Shown here piece by piece: positions 6,781 to 13,730 of a DNA stretch of 19,868 nucleotides. Every line of letters begins with the position of its first letter. The stretch's first letter is position 1. The translations under genes and the position numbers were made by a program. Origin of the DNA: DATGHS01 sp035307785 (GTDB lineage: Bacteria; Planctomycetota; Planctomycetia; Gemmatales; Gemmataceae); assembly GCA_035307785.1 (NCBI GenBank), contig DATGHS010000576.1, forward strand, positions 1-19,868, in the 5' to 3' direction. The notes below the pieces were generated by a model. That model was given only the letters and a program-made list of their open reading frames with translations. It had not been told where the DNA came from and ran no database searches.

Positions 6781-7336
6781 CAACTGATGTTCGCACTCGC
6801 CTGCGAACATAAATGATCGCCGCGATCAATCCTGCCAGTGCGCCCAGATAGCTGCCGGCATGTAAACATCCGACAATCACAAATGCTCGGACGTTTTCCA
6901 GACCGAAGGCATGTTGCAGTAGAAGCCAGTCACTAGAATTTTTGTGGCGCGTTAGCGTAAGCCCGAACAACGCGCCGGTGAACCCGCCGGCAGGGCAAGT
7001 AGTGAGCAGAATGGCGAACGAGCGCAGCGTGCAACTCCTTCGCATCGCTCGTGGTAATCGCACCAAACCGGCTCTTGCCACAAACCAGCCTGCGGCCATG
7101 CCTACCCAGAATGAGCCCAGGAATCCGACTTCGGATGCGAAGACTCGCGGCGGCCAGCCAAAGTCGGCATAGGAAAATTGCCGCGATTTGAATTTCAAAA
7201 AGTACTCCGGAGAAATGGAGTAGGTGACCTGATCGTGCAGCGCGCCATAGCACCCAGCGACCACCGCGCCCAGGAATGCGATGCGCAGCATTCCCGGCAG
7301 TTGTTTAATCGGAATTGTCGGGTACAGCAAGTTCAT
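6764..7336 (-). CDS. Uncharacterised four-helix membrane protein (ALHDQxTYSISPEYF type)
   Basis: 190 residues with about four membrane segments: near 17-34, 70-90, 107-128 and 152-175. The loop after helix 1 contains GALHDQVTYSISPEYFLKFK, a stretch I recognise from conserved hypothetical proteins of several phyla without known function. The protein ends in a basic RRRVRTS tail. The last five residues (GSEPH) and the stop are encoded by one arm of the inverted repeat, so the original C-terminus may have been replaced. The ATG at 7336 has no clear Shine-Dalgarno sequence. It is transcribed divergently from the NfeD-FloA cluster. It is a real gene by its coherent hydrophobic pattern and conserved motif, but its role is unknown. 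Confidence 0.75.
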   Translation of the reverse strand: MNLLYPTIPIKQLPGMLRIAFLGAVVAGCYGALHDQVTYSISPEYFLKFKSRQFSYADFGWPPRVFASEVGFLGSFWVGMAAGWFVARAGLVRLPRAMRRSCTLRSFAILLTTCPAGGFTGALFGLTLTRHKNSSDWLLLQHAFGLENVRAFVIVGCLHAGSYLGALAGLIAAIIYVRRRVRTSVGSEPH

Positions 7337-7723
7337 GGCAGCAAAAGCTTCGGTGACGCAATGTGGCTAATTCTATTTGACTGAAATGGCGCCGACTCCG
7401 CCAATCTGCAATCAAGTATCGCGCCTGTCGAGAAAAAGGATTGTATGGTTTTCCAGTGCGGTATTCGCATCGCTGGGCCGCGCGGTTGATGATCAAAGAA
7501 TTCCAACGAGCACTGCCAGCCGGCTTCCGAATATGAAAGGGTGTCGCGCAGGTCTTGCGCGTGACTTGTTCGCGCAGAAAAAATCGCATTTACCAATAGC
7601 TTCGGCATGCTTTTTCTACGAACTTGGTGAATTCGTTGGAAATCAGAGCGAATTACTATGGGGCGGGCAGTGAATTCGGCCGCGAATGCCCAACATTCTC
7701 ATCCGTCGTTCATCCTGGAGTCT
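7337..7723. other. Divergent intergenic region without a supported gene
   Basis: Some 390 bases lie between the minus-strand membrane protein and the NfeD promoter. Overlapping open frames exist on both strands but none shows a recognisable domain or a good ribosome binding site. I see no tRNA, riboswitch or terminator. Confidence 0.5.
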
Positions 7724-7753
7724 TTGACTTCGAAATCGCCCGCCTTGTATAAT
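7724..7753 (+). promoter_or_regulatory. Sigma-70-type promoter of the NfeD-FloA cluster
   Basis: TTGACT (7724-7729), an 18-base spacer and a perfect TATAAT (7748-7753) predict transcription from about 7760. That is 30 bases before the preferred ATG at 7790. It also argues against the longer open frame that begins upstream at 7658. Confidence 0.65.
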
Positions 7754-7789
7754 CCCACTATGGACCGTTTGGTTCGCGGAGGAATTTCC

Positions 7790-10009
7790 ATGCGCCTGCC
7801 ACTGTTTTCCTCCCTGATGCTCGGCTTAGCACTCCTGTCCGGCACTTCGCGTTTGCAGGCGCAGGAGCCCGCGGCCGAGGACGGAGTGTTCATCGTGGTG
7901 AACACGCCGATTACGAGCGATGTGGTCAACCTGGTGAAGGAAAAGACTGAGCGCGCGCGCGTTCGCAAGGACCGCATTATCCGCACGGTTATCTTCGATT
8001 TCAATCCAAGCGATCAGGATGCGGCCACCCCCGACTTTGCCCCTTGCTATGAGTTGGCCAAGTACATTCGCAATCTCCATGAGCTCACGACCGTCGCCTT
8101 CGTCCATAAGAAGGTGTTTCGCCACACGGTGCTGCCGGTGCTGGCATGTAAAGAGCTGGTCATGGGCAGCGATGGCAGGATCGGCGACGTCATTTCTGAT
8201 CCGAAAGCCCCTCGAGATGAACTGGAAGAACAAGCATACGCGAAAATCGCCGGCGAGAACCGGGCCGCCATCGTTCTGAAAATGCTCGATCCGAATGTTG
8301 AAGTCATGCGCGGCCGCAAGAACGGGGCCGAGTTCTTTTTCGACCGTCGCCGGCAGGCCGAAATGGTGAACCAGGGCGTGGTCGGTATTGATCAGACGCC
8401 CGTTTTGACCGCTGGGAAAACCGCGTTGCTGGATGGCAATGAAGCCTTTCGGATGGGACTGTGCAAGTTGACGAACAAGGATTCGTGGCAACAGGTCGCG
8501 GAAGCATATGGCCTTTCGGCCAATAGCCTGCGCGAAGACCCATTGCAGGGCCGCGCGCCCGTGGCTTGCCATATTTTGTTGCATGGCAAAATTGATAACG
8601 CTTTTTCCGAGACCATCACCCGCCGTATTCATCGAGCGGTCGGTCAAGGCGCCAATCTCTTGATTCTTGAATTTCAGGCTTGCGGCGGGGGCGACGCCAA
8701 CACGGCCCGGCGCATGGCGGAAAATCTGCGCGAATTGAGAGACAACAATCTCGATCGTGCTCCGGTAATGACCGTGGCCTTTATCCCCAGAAGCGACGAC
8801 GCGACCGACGTGGCTACGTTCATCGCGTTCGGTTGTAGCGAAATCGTTATGGGTAAAGATGCCACACTGGGTGACTTCCGCAGCATGGTGGGAGTCGGAT
8901 CTGCCGGACCACGGAAATTCAAGCAGGATCAGGGCGAAGCGCGCCAGGATCCCAAACTGGTTGCCGATAACCTCGAAGATCTGGCGAAGGAACAGGGAAT
9001 TTCGCCGCTGCTGGTTCGTGGCATGTTTGATCCCGATCTGGAAATTGTCCGGGTGCGCAACCGAGTGGGCGGTTCCATTGAACGGCGCCTGTTATCGGCG
9101 CAAGATTATGCCGATGATCAGAAATCGCCCGATCCGAAATGGCAGTTGGAAAACACGATAAAGCACAAGGGGAAAACACTGGTGTTGTCGGCGCAGCTGG
9201 CCAAGGATTTGGGGGTAATTCGCGACATCACCGAGACGCCGAACGTCCGAGACGTTTACGCGAAATACGGTCTCGATCCGCGTACGGTGCGCGAAGCCTC
9301 GCCGGACTGGCTCGACGCGATTGCCGAATTCTTGCGGCACCCCGTGGTCTCGGTGCTGTTGGTGATGATCGGCGCGATCTGTCTCATTCTGGAATTGAAG
9401 ATGCCGGGAGCGACAGCGCCGGGCGTGATCGCGGCCGTGTGCTTCGTCCTGTTCTTCTGGTCGTACTCGCAGTTGAGCGGGCAGATTATCATCCTGGCCG
9501 TGCTGCTGTTCATCCTGGGGCTTATTCTTATCGGCATTGAAATATTCGTAATGCCGGGGTTCGGCTTTGTCGGCATCAGCGGCATTGTCCTCGTGATCAT
9601 CGGCCTGGCCATCGCCACCGTCGAGCGCATGCCACAATCCGGTTCGGATTGGATTCATCTGGGCGGCACACTGGCGAAATTCGGCATCGGCCTGGCAGTA
9701 TCTGCCGTGGGGGCGATCGTTTTGGCTCATTACCTGCCAAGCATTCCCATTTTAAATCGGCTGATCCTCACGCCGCCGAACCAGAGTCACGAAGGCATCG
9801 AAGAAGCGCATCCGTTGCCAGGCGTTGAGCAGGCCGTGGCGCTGCTAGGGGCCGTGGGGAACTCGGCGACCGACTTGAGGCCATCGGGGATGGCTAAATT
9901 CGGGGAACAGTTTGTAGATGTGGTAACAGAAGGAAATTTCATCCCAGCCGGTGCAAAAGTGCAAGTAATCGAGGTCGAGGGCAATAGAATCGTCGTGAAA
10001 GAGGTCTAA
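7790..10009 (+). CDS. Long NfeD-family protein with two ClpP/S49-like domains
   Basis: 739 residues. A signal peptide (1-24, ending RLQA-Q) precedes two tandem ClpP/SppA-like domains (about 31-235 and 257-470). Four membrane helices follow (about 517-640), then a C-terminal OB-fold NfeD domain (about 683-739, ending VIEVEGNRIVVKEV). The domains are a duplication: each has an ELVMG or EIVMG strand followed by a glycine turn, a DPNVEV or DPDLEI segment and a YGL ending. By eye the catalytic serine position of NfeD proteases is R111 in the first copy and D340 in the second, so proteolysis looks lost. Long NfeD proteins partner flotillin-like FloA in membrane microdomains. The start at 7790 has GGAGG 7 bases upstream and lies downstream of the promoter; the frame itself remains open back to 7658. 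Confidence 0.88.
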   Translation: MRLPLFSSLMLGLALLSGTSRLQAQEPAAEDGVFIVVNTPITSDVVNLVKEKTERARVRKDRIIRTVIFDFNPSDQDAATPDFAPCYELAKYIRNLHELTTVAFVHKKVFRHTVLPVLACKELVMGSDGRIGDVISDPKAPRDELEEQAYAKIAGENRAAIVLKMLDPNVEVMRGRKNGAEFFFDRRRQAEMVNQGVVGIDQTPVLTAGKTALLDGNEAFRMGLCKLTNKDSWQQVAEAYGLSANSLREDPLQGRAPVACHILLHGKIDNAFSETITRRIHRAVGQGANLLILEFQACGGGDANTARRMAENLRELRDNNLDRAPVMTVAFIPRSDDATDVATFIAFGCSEIVMGKDATLGDFRSMVGVGSAGPRKFKQDQGEARQDPKLVADNLEDLAKEQGISPLLVRGMFDPDLEIVRVRNRVGGSIERRLLSAQDYADDQKSPDPKWQLENTIKHKGKTLVLSAQLAKDLGVIRDITETPNVRDVYAKYGLDPRTVREASPDWLDAIAEFLRHPVVSVLLVMIGAICLILELKMPGATAPGVIAAVCFVLFFWSYSQLSGQIIILAVLLFILGLILIGIEIFVMPGFGFVGISGIVLVIIGLAIATVERMPQSGSDWIHLGGTLAKFGIGLAVSAVGAIVLAHYLPSIPILNRLILTPPNQSHEGIEEAHPLPGVEQAVALLGAVGNSATDLRPSGMAKFGEQFVDVVTEGNFIPAGAKVQVIEVEGNRIVVKEV

Positions 10010-10016
10010 ACAAGCC

Positions 10017-10044
10017 GCTTGGCGAGCGCAGCGAGCCACGCGGG
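10017..10044. repeat. Possible dispersed repeat (GCGAGC-GCA-GCGAGC)
   Basis: Between the two nfeD genes, TGGCGAGCGCAGCGAGCCA contains GCGAGC twice around GCA, with TGGC and GCCA as outer pairing ends. Similar strings are common in planctomycete intergenic DNA as far as I recall. A single copy here makes this tentative. Confidence 0.3.
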
Positions 10045-10053
10045 TCCAAATCC

Positions 10054-10587
10054 ATGAACGATCTGACCCTCGGCTACATCCTGATCGGCGCCGGCTTCGG
10101 CTTCATTTTTGTGGAGATGGCTTTCTCCACGCATGGCATGTTCTTGGTTCTCGCCCTATGTCTCGATGTCGTGGGCGTGATTCTTGTGTTGATAAATGCC
10201 GACCGGTACACCGGCCTGCTGACGCTGGCGGCTGTTGTCCTGTCGTTCCCGCTGTTGCTTGGCTTTGTGTTCTACCTTTGGCCGCGCACGCCCCTGGGCC
10301 GGCGGATGATTTTGCGCAAAAATCCGGAAGAAGACGAAACCGTAGCGACCATGCCTGTCCTGGTGGAGCTGGAGCAATACCGGGGGCGCATCGGCAAGGC
10401 CGTGACACCGCTGCGACCCTCGGGGGTAGTAGAATTCGATGGCCGGCGCATTGACGCAACGTCGGAAGGATTGATGATCGAGCCCGAAACCTGGGTTCGC
10501 TGCCTCGATGTGAAGGCCGGTAAGGTCATCGTTCGCCCGATCGAGGGGAAACCGCTCGGTGACATGGAAACCATGGATTTTTCATGA
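10054..10587 (+). CDS. Short NfeD-family membrane protein
   Basis: 177 residues. Two or three N-terminal membrane helices (about 6-25, 28-48 and 52-75) are followed by a cytoplasmic OB-fold NfeD domain (about 105-168). That domain has the typical GRIGKAVTPLRPSGVVEFDGRR and ends with VIVRPIEGKPL. Short NfeD proteins bind flotillins and help position them. This one lies between the long NfeD gene and floA, 44 bases after the former and 66 before the latter, so a single transcript is likely. Having both a long and a short NfeD beside one FloA suggests that the short one supplies the soluble interaction domain. Confidence 0.9.
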   Translation: MNDLTLGYILIGAGFGFIFVEMAFSTHGMFLVLALCLDVVGVILVLINADRYTGLLTLAAVVLSFPLLLGFVFYLWPRTPLGRRMILRKNPEEDETVATMPVLVELEQYRGRIGKAVTPLRPSGVVEFDGRRIDATSEGLMIEPETWVRCLDVKAGKVIVRPIEGKPLGDMETMDFS

Positions 10588-10653
10588 GCCGAAATGGCGT
10601 TCGGGGCGTAACATGCTAGGCAGACTTACCTCGAAACGCAAAGGGACCATTCC

Positions 10654-11724
10654 ATGCAAGCATTTCTCTTGTTTGCGCAAAACAAGCCGGGCGGTGAGAC
10701 TCCTGATGTCGGCAATATTCTGCTGGTGGTAGGCGTAATTGTTGTCGCCATTCTGGCGCTGATTTTCCTGATTGTTTTCTTTAGCTTCTTCGGCCTGTGG
10801 ATTCAGAGCTTGCGGAACGGCGCCGGCATCGGCCTGGCCAATCTTGTCGGCATGAGAATCGGTAAGGTGGATTATGCCATGGTCGTGCGGCAGAAGATCG
10901 CGCTGGTGCAGGCCGGTGTCAAGGTGAACACCGGCGATCTGGAAGCGCATTACCTCGCCCGCGGCAATGTGCCCAAGACCGCGACGGCGGTGATTGCCGC
11001 GCACAAGGCTGGGATCGAGTTGCCCTGGAAGACCGCCGCGGCCATAGACCTTGCCGGCCGCGATGTGCTCGATGCCGTGCGAACGAGTGTGAATCCCAAA
11101 GTCATTGACTGCCCCGATCCGAACAAAGGCGCTCGCACGCTCGACGCGGTCGCTCGCAATGGCATTCAGCTCAAGGTGAAGGCCCGCGTCACGGTGCAAA
11201 CGAAGCTCGAACGGCTAGTCGGAGGCGCCACGGAAGAGACAATCATCGCGCGCGTGGGCCAGGGCATCGTATCTGCCATTGGCTCGGCTGACGACCATAA
11301 GGCCGTGCTGGCAAACCCGAGCATTATCGCCAAGGAAGTGCTCGACAAGGGTCTCGACTCCGCCACCGCATTCCACATCGTTTCCATCGATATTGCGGAT
11401 GTAGAAGTGGGCGAAAACATTGGGGCGAACTTGCAGGCCGCTCAAGCCGCCGCTGACCTCCGCGTGGCCCAGGCCGAGGCCGAGAAACGGCGCGCTGCCG
11501 CCGTGGCCCGGGAGCAGGAAATGATCGCTGCTGTTCAGGAAAACAGGGCCAAAGTTGTGTTGGCCGAAGCTGAAGTGCCCCAGGCGATTGCCGCCGCATT
11601 CCGCGATGGCCGGCTCGGCGTGATGGATTATTACAATCTCAAGAATCTGCAATCGGATACGGAGATGCGCAACGCAATCGCCGGCTCTGGTTCCAAGCCG
11701 AACAGCACCGACCGGCCGAGCTAA
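10654..11724 (+). CDS. floA: Flotillin-like protein FloA (UPF0365/YqfA family)
   Basis: 356 residues. An N-terminal hydrophobic hairpin or membrane helix (about 20-50) precedes the SPFH-like region (about 60-230), with the family's LRNGAGIGLANLVGMRIGKV, ARGNVPKTATAVIAAHKAGI and VGGATEETIIARVGQGIV. The C-terminal alanine- and glutamate-rich coiled coil (about 255-320, AQAAADLRVAQAEAEKRRAA) drives oligomerisation. FloA scaffolds functional membrane microdomains. AAAGGGA lies 7 bases before the ATG. The length is slightly above the usual 330 residues because of a polar tail. An nfeD-floA pairing is also seen in Bacillus (yqeZ-yqfA). Confidence 0.95.
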   Translation: MQAFLLFAQNKPGGETPDVGNILLVVGVIVVAILALIFLIVFFSFFGLWIQSLRNGAGIGLANLVGMRIGKVDYAMVVRQKIALVQAGVKVNTGDLEAHYLARGNVPKTATAVIAAHKAGIELPWKTAAAIDLAGRDVLDAVRTSVNPKVIDCPDPNKGARTLDAVARNGIQLKVKARVTVQTKLERLVGGATEETIIARVGQGIVSAIGSADDHKAVLANPSIIAKEVLDKGLDSATAFHIVSIDIADVEVGENIGANLQAAQAAADLRVAQAEAEKRRAAAVAREQEMIAAVQENRAKVVLAEAEVPQAIAAAFRDGRLGVMDYYNLKNLQSDTEMRNAIAGSGSKPNSTDRPS

Positions 11725-11732
11725 CCCGACAG

Positions 11733-11762
11733 AAAGCCCAGGGACTGCCGTCCCTGGGCTTT
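11733..11762. repeat. Hairpin repeat, CCCAGGGAC family, copy 2
   Basis: AAAGCCCAGGGAC (11733-11745) and GTCCCTGGGCTTT (11750-11762) form a perfect 13-bp stem around TGCC. It stands 9 bases after the floA stop and 10 before the next ATG. It shares its 9-bp core and left flank with the copy at 2949-2976. It may shield the floA mRNA 3' end or attenuate the downstream gene. Confidence 0.8.
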
Positions 11763-11772
11763 GAGGTCAACC

Positions 11773-12294
11773 ATGTCTAACGATCCACGCCGCCCTCGCC
11801 GGCCACGGCAAGGCGATCCCGTTTCCGACATCGAGCGCTTCTTGAAGGAAGTGGATCGGCTGCGAAAGAAAGCCTCTGATGAGGCCCGGCCGCAAGATCG
11901 CACTGAGGAAGCAGTGCCGGTGGAACCGGTGCGCCGCCGGCGCGTGGAACCACCCCGACCGGTGGTCAAGCCCAGGCCGCGCGCCCGACTGCAAGATGAA
12001 CCGGTGCCCGTACTGGAAGTGGAGCCGGTCGAGCGCCCGGTTCGACAAGTCCAGGCGGTTGACTTTACACCTACCCCTCAGCCTCCTCCTCCACCGGTGG
12101 TCGCGCCCCTGCCGCCGATGCCGGAGACCAAGTTCAATGCCACCGCGCCAAAGGCGCCGGCTGTAACTCCTCCGCGCCGAGTTGCGACCGCGGCTCAAGT
12201 CCGTTCGCTGCTCCAGGCGAACAACCTACGGACGGCCATGGTTTTACGTGAAATTCTCGACAAGCCGCGCTGCAAGCGACCGCCGAGCTTATAA
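11773..12294 (+). CDS. Proline-rich conserved protein downstream of floA
   Basis: 173 residues, very rich in proline, arginine and valine. A short N-terminal amphipathic helix (about 15-37, SDIERFLKEVDRLRKKASDE) is followed by a long disordered stretch with alternating acidic and basic blocks and a PTPQPPPPPVVAPLPP run. It ends in a predicted helix with AAQVRSLLQANNLRTAMVLREILDKP. I recognise this last motif from planctomycete proteins of unknown function. No membrane segment or signal peptide is visible, so it is probably cytoplasmic. The helical ends suggest an adaptor that could connect FloA or NfeD with another partner, but this is inference. ATG 11773 is preferred over an in-frame TTG at 11761 that lies inside the hairpin. 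Confidence 0.75.
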   Translation: MSNDPRRPRRPRQGDPVSDIERFLKEVDRLRKKASDEARPQDRTEEAVPVEPVRRRRVEPPRPVVKPRPRARLQDEPVPVLEVEPVERPVRQVQAVDFTPTPQPPPPPVVAPLPPMPETKFNATAPKAPAVTPPRRVATAAQVRSLLQANNLRTAMVLREILDKPRCKRPPSL

Positions 12295-12357
12295 CGGCGG
12301 TTCATCTAACTTCTGACATCGACAGGTCTGCCGTTTTTCACGAAAATAAACGGTAAC

Positions 12358-13587
12358 ATGAGGATTTTGCACACCGCGGATTGGCACCTTGGTGACCGTT
12401 TGGGCCGGATTGACCGCACCGACGACCTGCGCCGGGCCGTGGAGCGCATTGCCGCTTATTGCCGCGACGAGCGCGCGGACGTCTTGCTGGTGGCAGGCGA
12501 CTTGTTTAGCGAGCTGGCCCGACCCGATGGGCTACGTGACGCCATTCGCCATTTGCAAGAGACATTTGGCCGCTTCCTGCACGAAGGCGGCACCATTTTG
12601 GCCATCACCGGCAACCACGATAATGAAGGCTTCTGCCAGACGCTGTGGCACGCCATGAGTTTGGCGTCACCGGCCTCGGCGGCAATCAATCATAAGGGAG
12701 CCATCGGCCGTTTGCATCTGGCAACTGCTCCAAGCTTATTGCGGCTGCCGGATCGCCGCGAAAACTTCGACGTGCAATTTCTGCTGATGCCTTTCCCGAC
12801 ACCGGGTGCTTACCTGACTGATGAGCCGAGCCACCGCTACACCAGCCTGGACGAAAAGAACCGGCACTTGCTCGCGGCATTTAGCCGGAAATTGGAAGCG
12901 CTACGAGCCGACGCCGGCAATCACGGAGCCACACCCATGGTGCTGGCGGCGCATGTCTCCGTGACCGGCAGTCAGCTTTCGACTTTGTTCCGACTCAATC
13001 GGGAAGAAGACCTAGTGCTGGCCGACGAGCTTTTGCCTCAGGACCTAACATACGTTGCCCTGGGCCACATTCACAAGCCGCAGTTTCTGGCCGGTCGCAG
13101 TCACGTGCGCTATTCCGGCAGCATTGAGCGGCTCGACCTCGGTGAAGCGCAAGACACCAAGAGCGCAGTCCTGTTCGATGTAAACGCGAATGGCCTGGTC
13201 GGAGAGCCAGTGCTGCTGCCGCTCGATGCCACACCGATTTACGAGGTCGACATCGTGAGTCCCAAGGAGCAGCTTCCTACGCTGGCCGAGCGCTATGCCG
13301 ATGCCCATCGCGACCTCGTGAACCTGCACATCCGCTACACCGCCGGGACCGACAGCCTGGAAGAGATTCTGCAAAAGCTCGATAAAATCTTCCCGCGCTG
13401 GTACAGCCGCGACTGGCATGAGAGCGGCACCCTCGGCGCGGCACTCACCACCGGAGACAATTGCAGAAGCAAGAGCTTCGAGGAGACGGTGCGTGAATAC
13501 CTGGGCACGGAGCTGGTGAACCATGCGGAAGAAGAGCGCGACGCACTGCTGGAGCGCGCGGAGAAGTTGTTGAAGGAAGATTCGTAG
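12358..13587 (+). CDS. sbcD: Exonuclease SbcD (Mre11-type nuclease subunit)
   Basis: 409 residues. The metallophosphoesterase domain shows all manganese-ligand motifs in order: D8-W-H10 (HTADWHLGD), G47-D48 (VAGDLF), GNHD at 85-88, H199 (AAHVS) and GHIH at 236-239 followed by KPQ. A C-terminal capping region (about 280-405) follows; the family length is about 400. With SbcC it forms a complex that opens DNA hairpins and degrades double-strand ends, including palindromes at stalled forks. The start lies 63 bases after the previous stop with little Shine-Dalgarno character. sbcC follows after 143 bases rather than overlapping, because a compound inverted repeat fills the gap. Confidence 0.92.
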   Translation: MRILHTADWHLGDRLGRIDRTDDLRRAVERIAAYCRDERADVLLVAGDLFSELARPDGLRDAIRHLQETFGRFLHEGGTILAITGNHDNEGFCQTLWHAMSLASPASAAINHKGAIGRLHLATAPSLLRLPDRRENFDVQFLLMPFPTPGAYLTDEPSHRYTSLDEKNRHLLAAFSRKLEALRADAGNHGATPMVLAAHVSVTGSQLSTLFRLNREEDLVLADELLPQDLTYVALGHIHKPQFLAGRSHVRYSGSIERLDLGEAQDTKSAVLFDVNANGLVGEPVLLPLDATPIYEVDIVSPKEQLPTLAERYADAHRDLVNLHIRYTAGTDSLEEILQKLDKIFPRWYSRDWHESGTLGAALTTGDNCRSKSFEETVREYLGTELVNHAEEERDALLERAEKLLKEDS

Positions 13588-13596
13588 CTCATTAGT

Positions 13597-13704
13597 CCAC
13601 GGATGAACACGGACTTCGTAACACGGATCAACACGGATTGGAATTCCTTAAAAACCTGAAATCTTGATCCGTGTTCATCCGTATAAATCCGTGTTCATCC
13701 GTGG
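13597..13704. repeat. Compound inverted repeat (CACGGATGAACACGG type) between sbcD and sbcC
   Basis: The outer arms CCACGGATGAACACGGA (13597-13613) and TCCGTGTTCATCCGTGG (13688-13704) are perfect over 17 bp. The inner arms AACACGGATCAA (13620-13631) and TTGATCCGTGTT (13664-13675) are perfect over 12 bp. The left half holds four tandem variants of the CACGGA unit. Such repeats are widely dispersed in planctomycetes and some other environmental bacteria. Confidence 0.85.
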
Positions 13705-13730
13705 GCGATTAGGAGACGCAGGAGCTGGGA

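Noticed and set aside
7333..7673. Overlapping open frames of 90-98 codons on both strands in the divergent gap
   Set aside because: Residue composition is erratic, no motif or Shine-Dalgarno sequence is seen, and the two strands compete for the same DNA.
12293..12335. AACGGC ... GCCGTTTTT as a terminator before sbcD
   Set aside because: The stem is only 6 bp with a loop of about 30 bases, too weak to call.
13664..13730. Short frames reading HPYKSVFIRG through the compound repeat
   Set aside because: The peptide is just the translation of the CACGGAT-type repeat and occurs in both arms; there is no independent evidence of coding.
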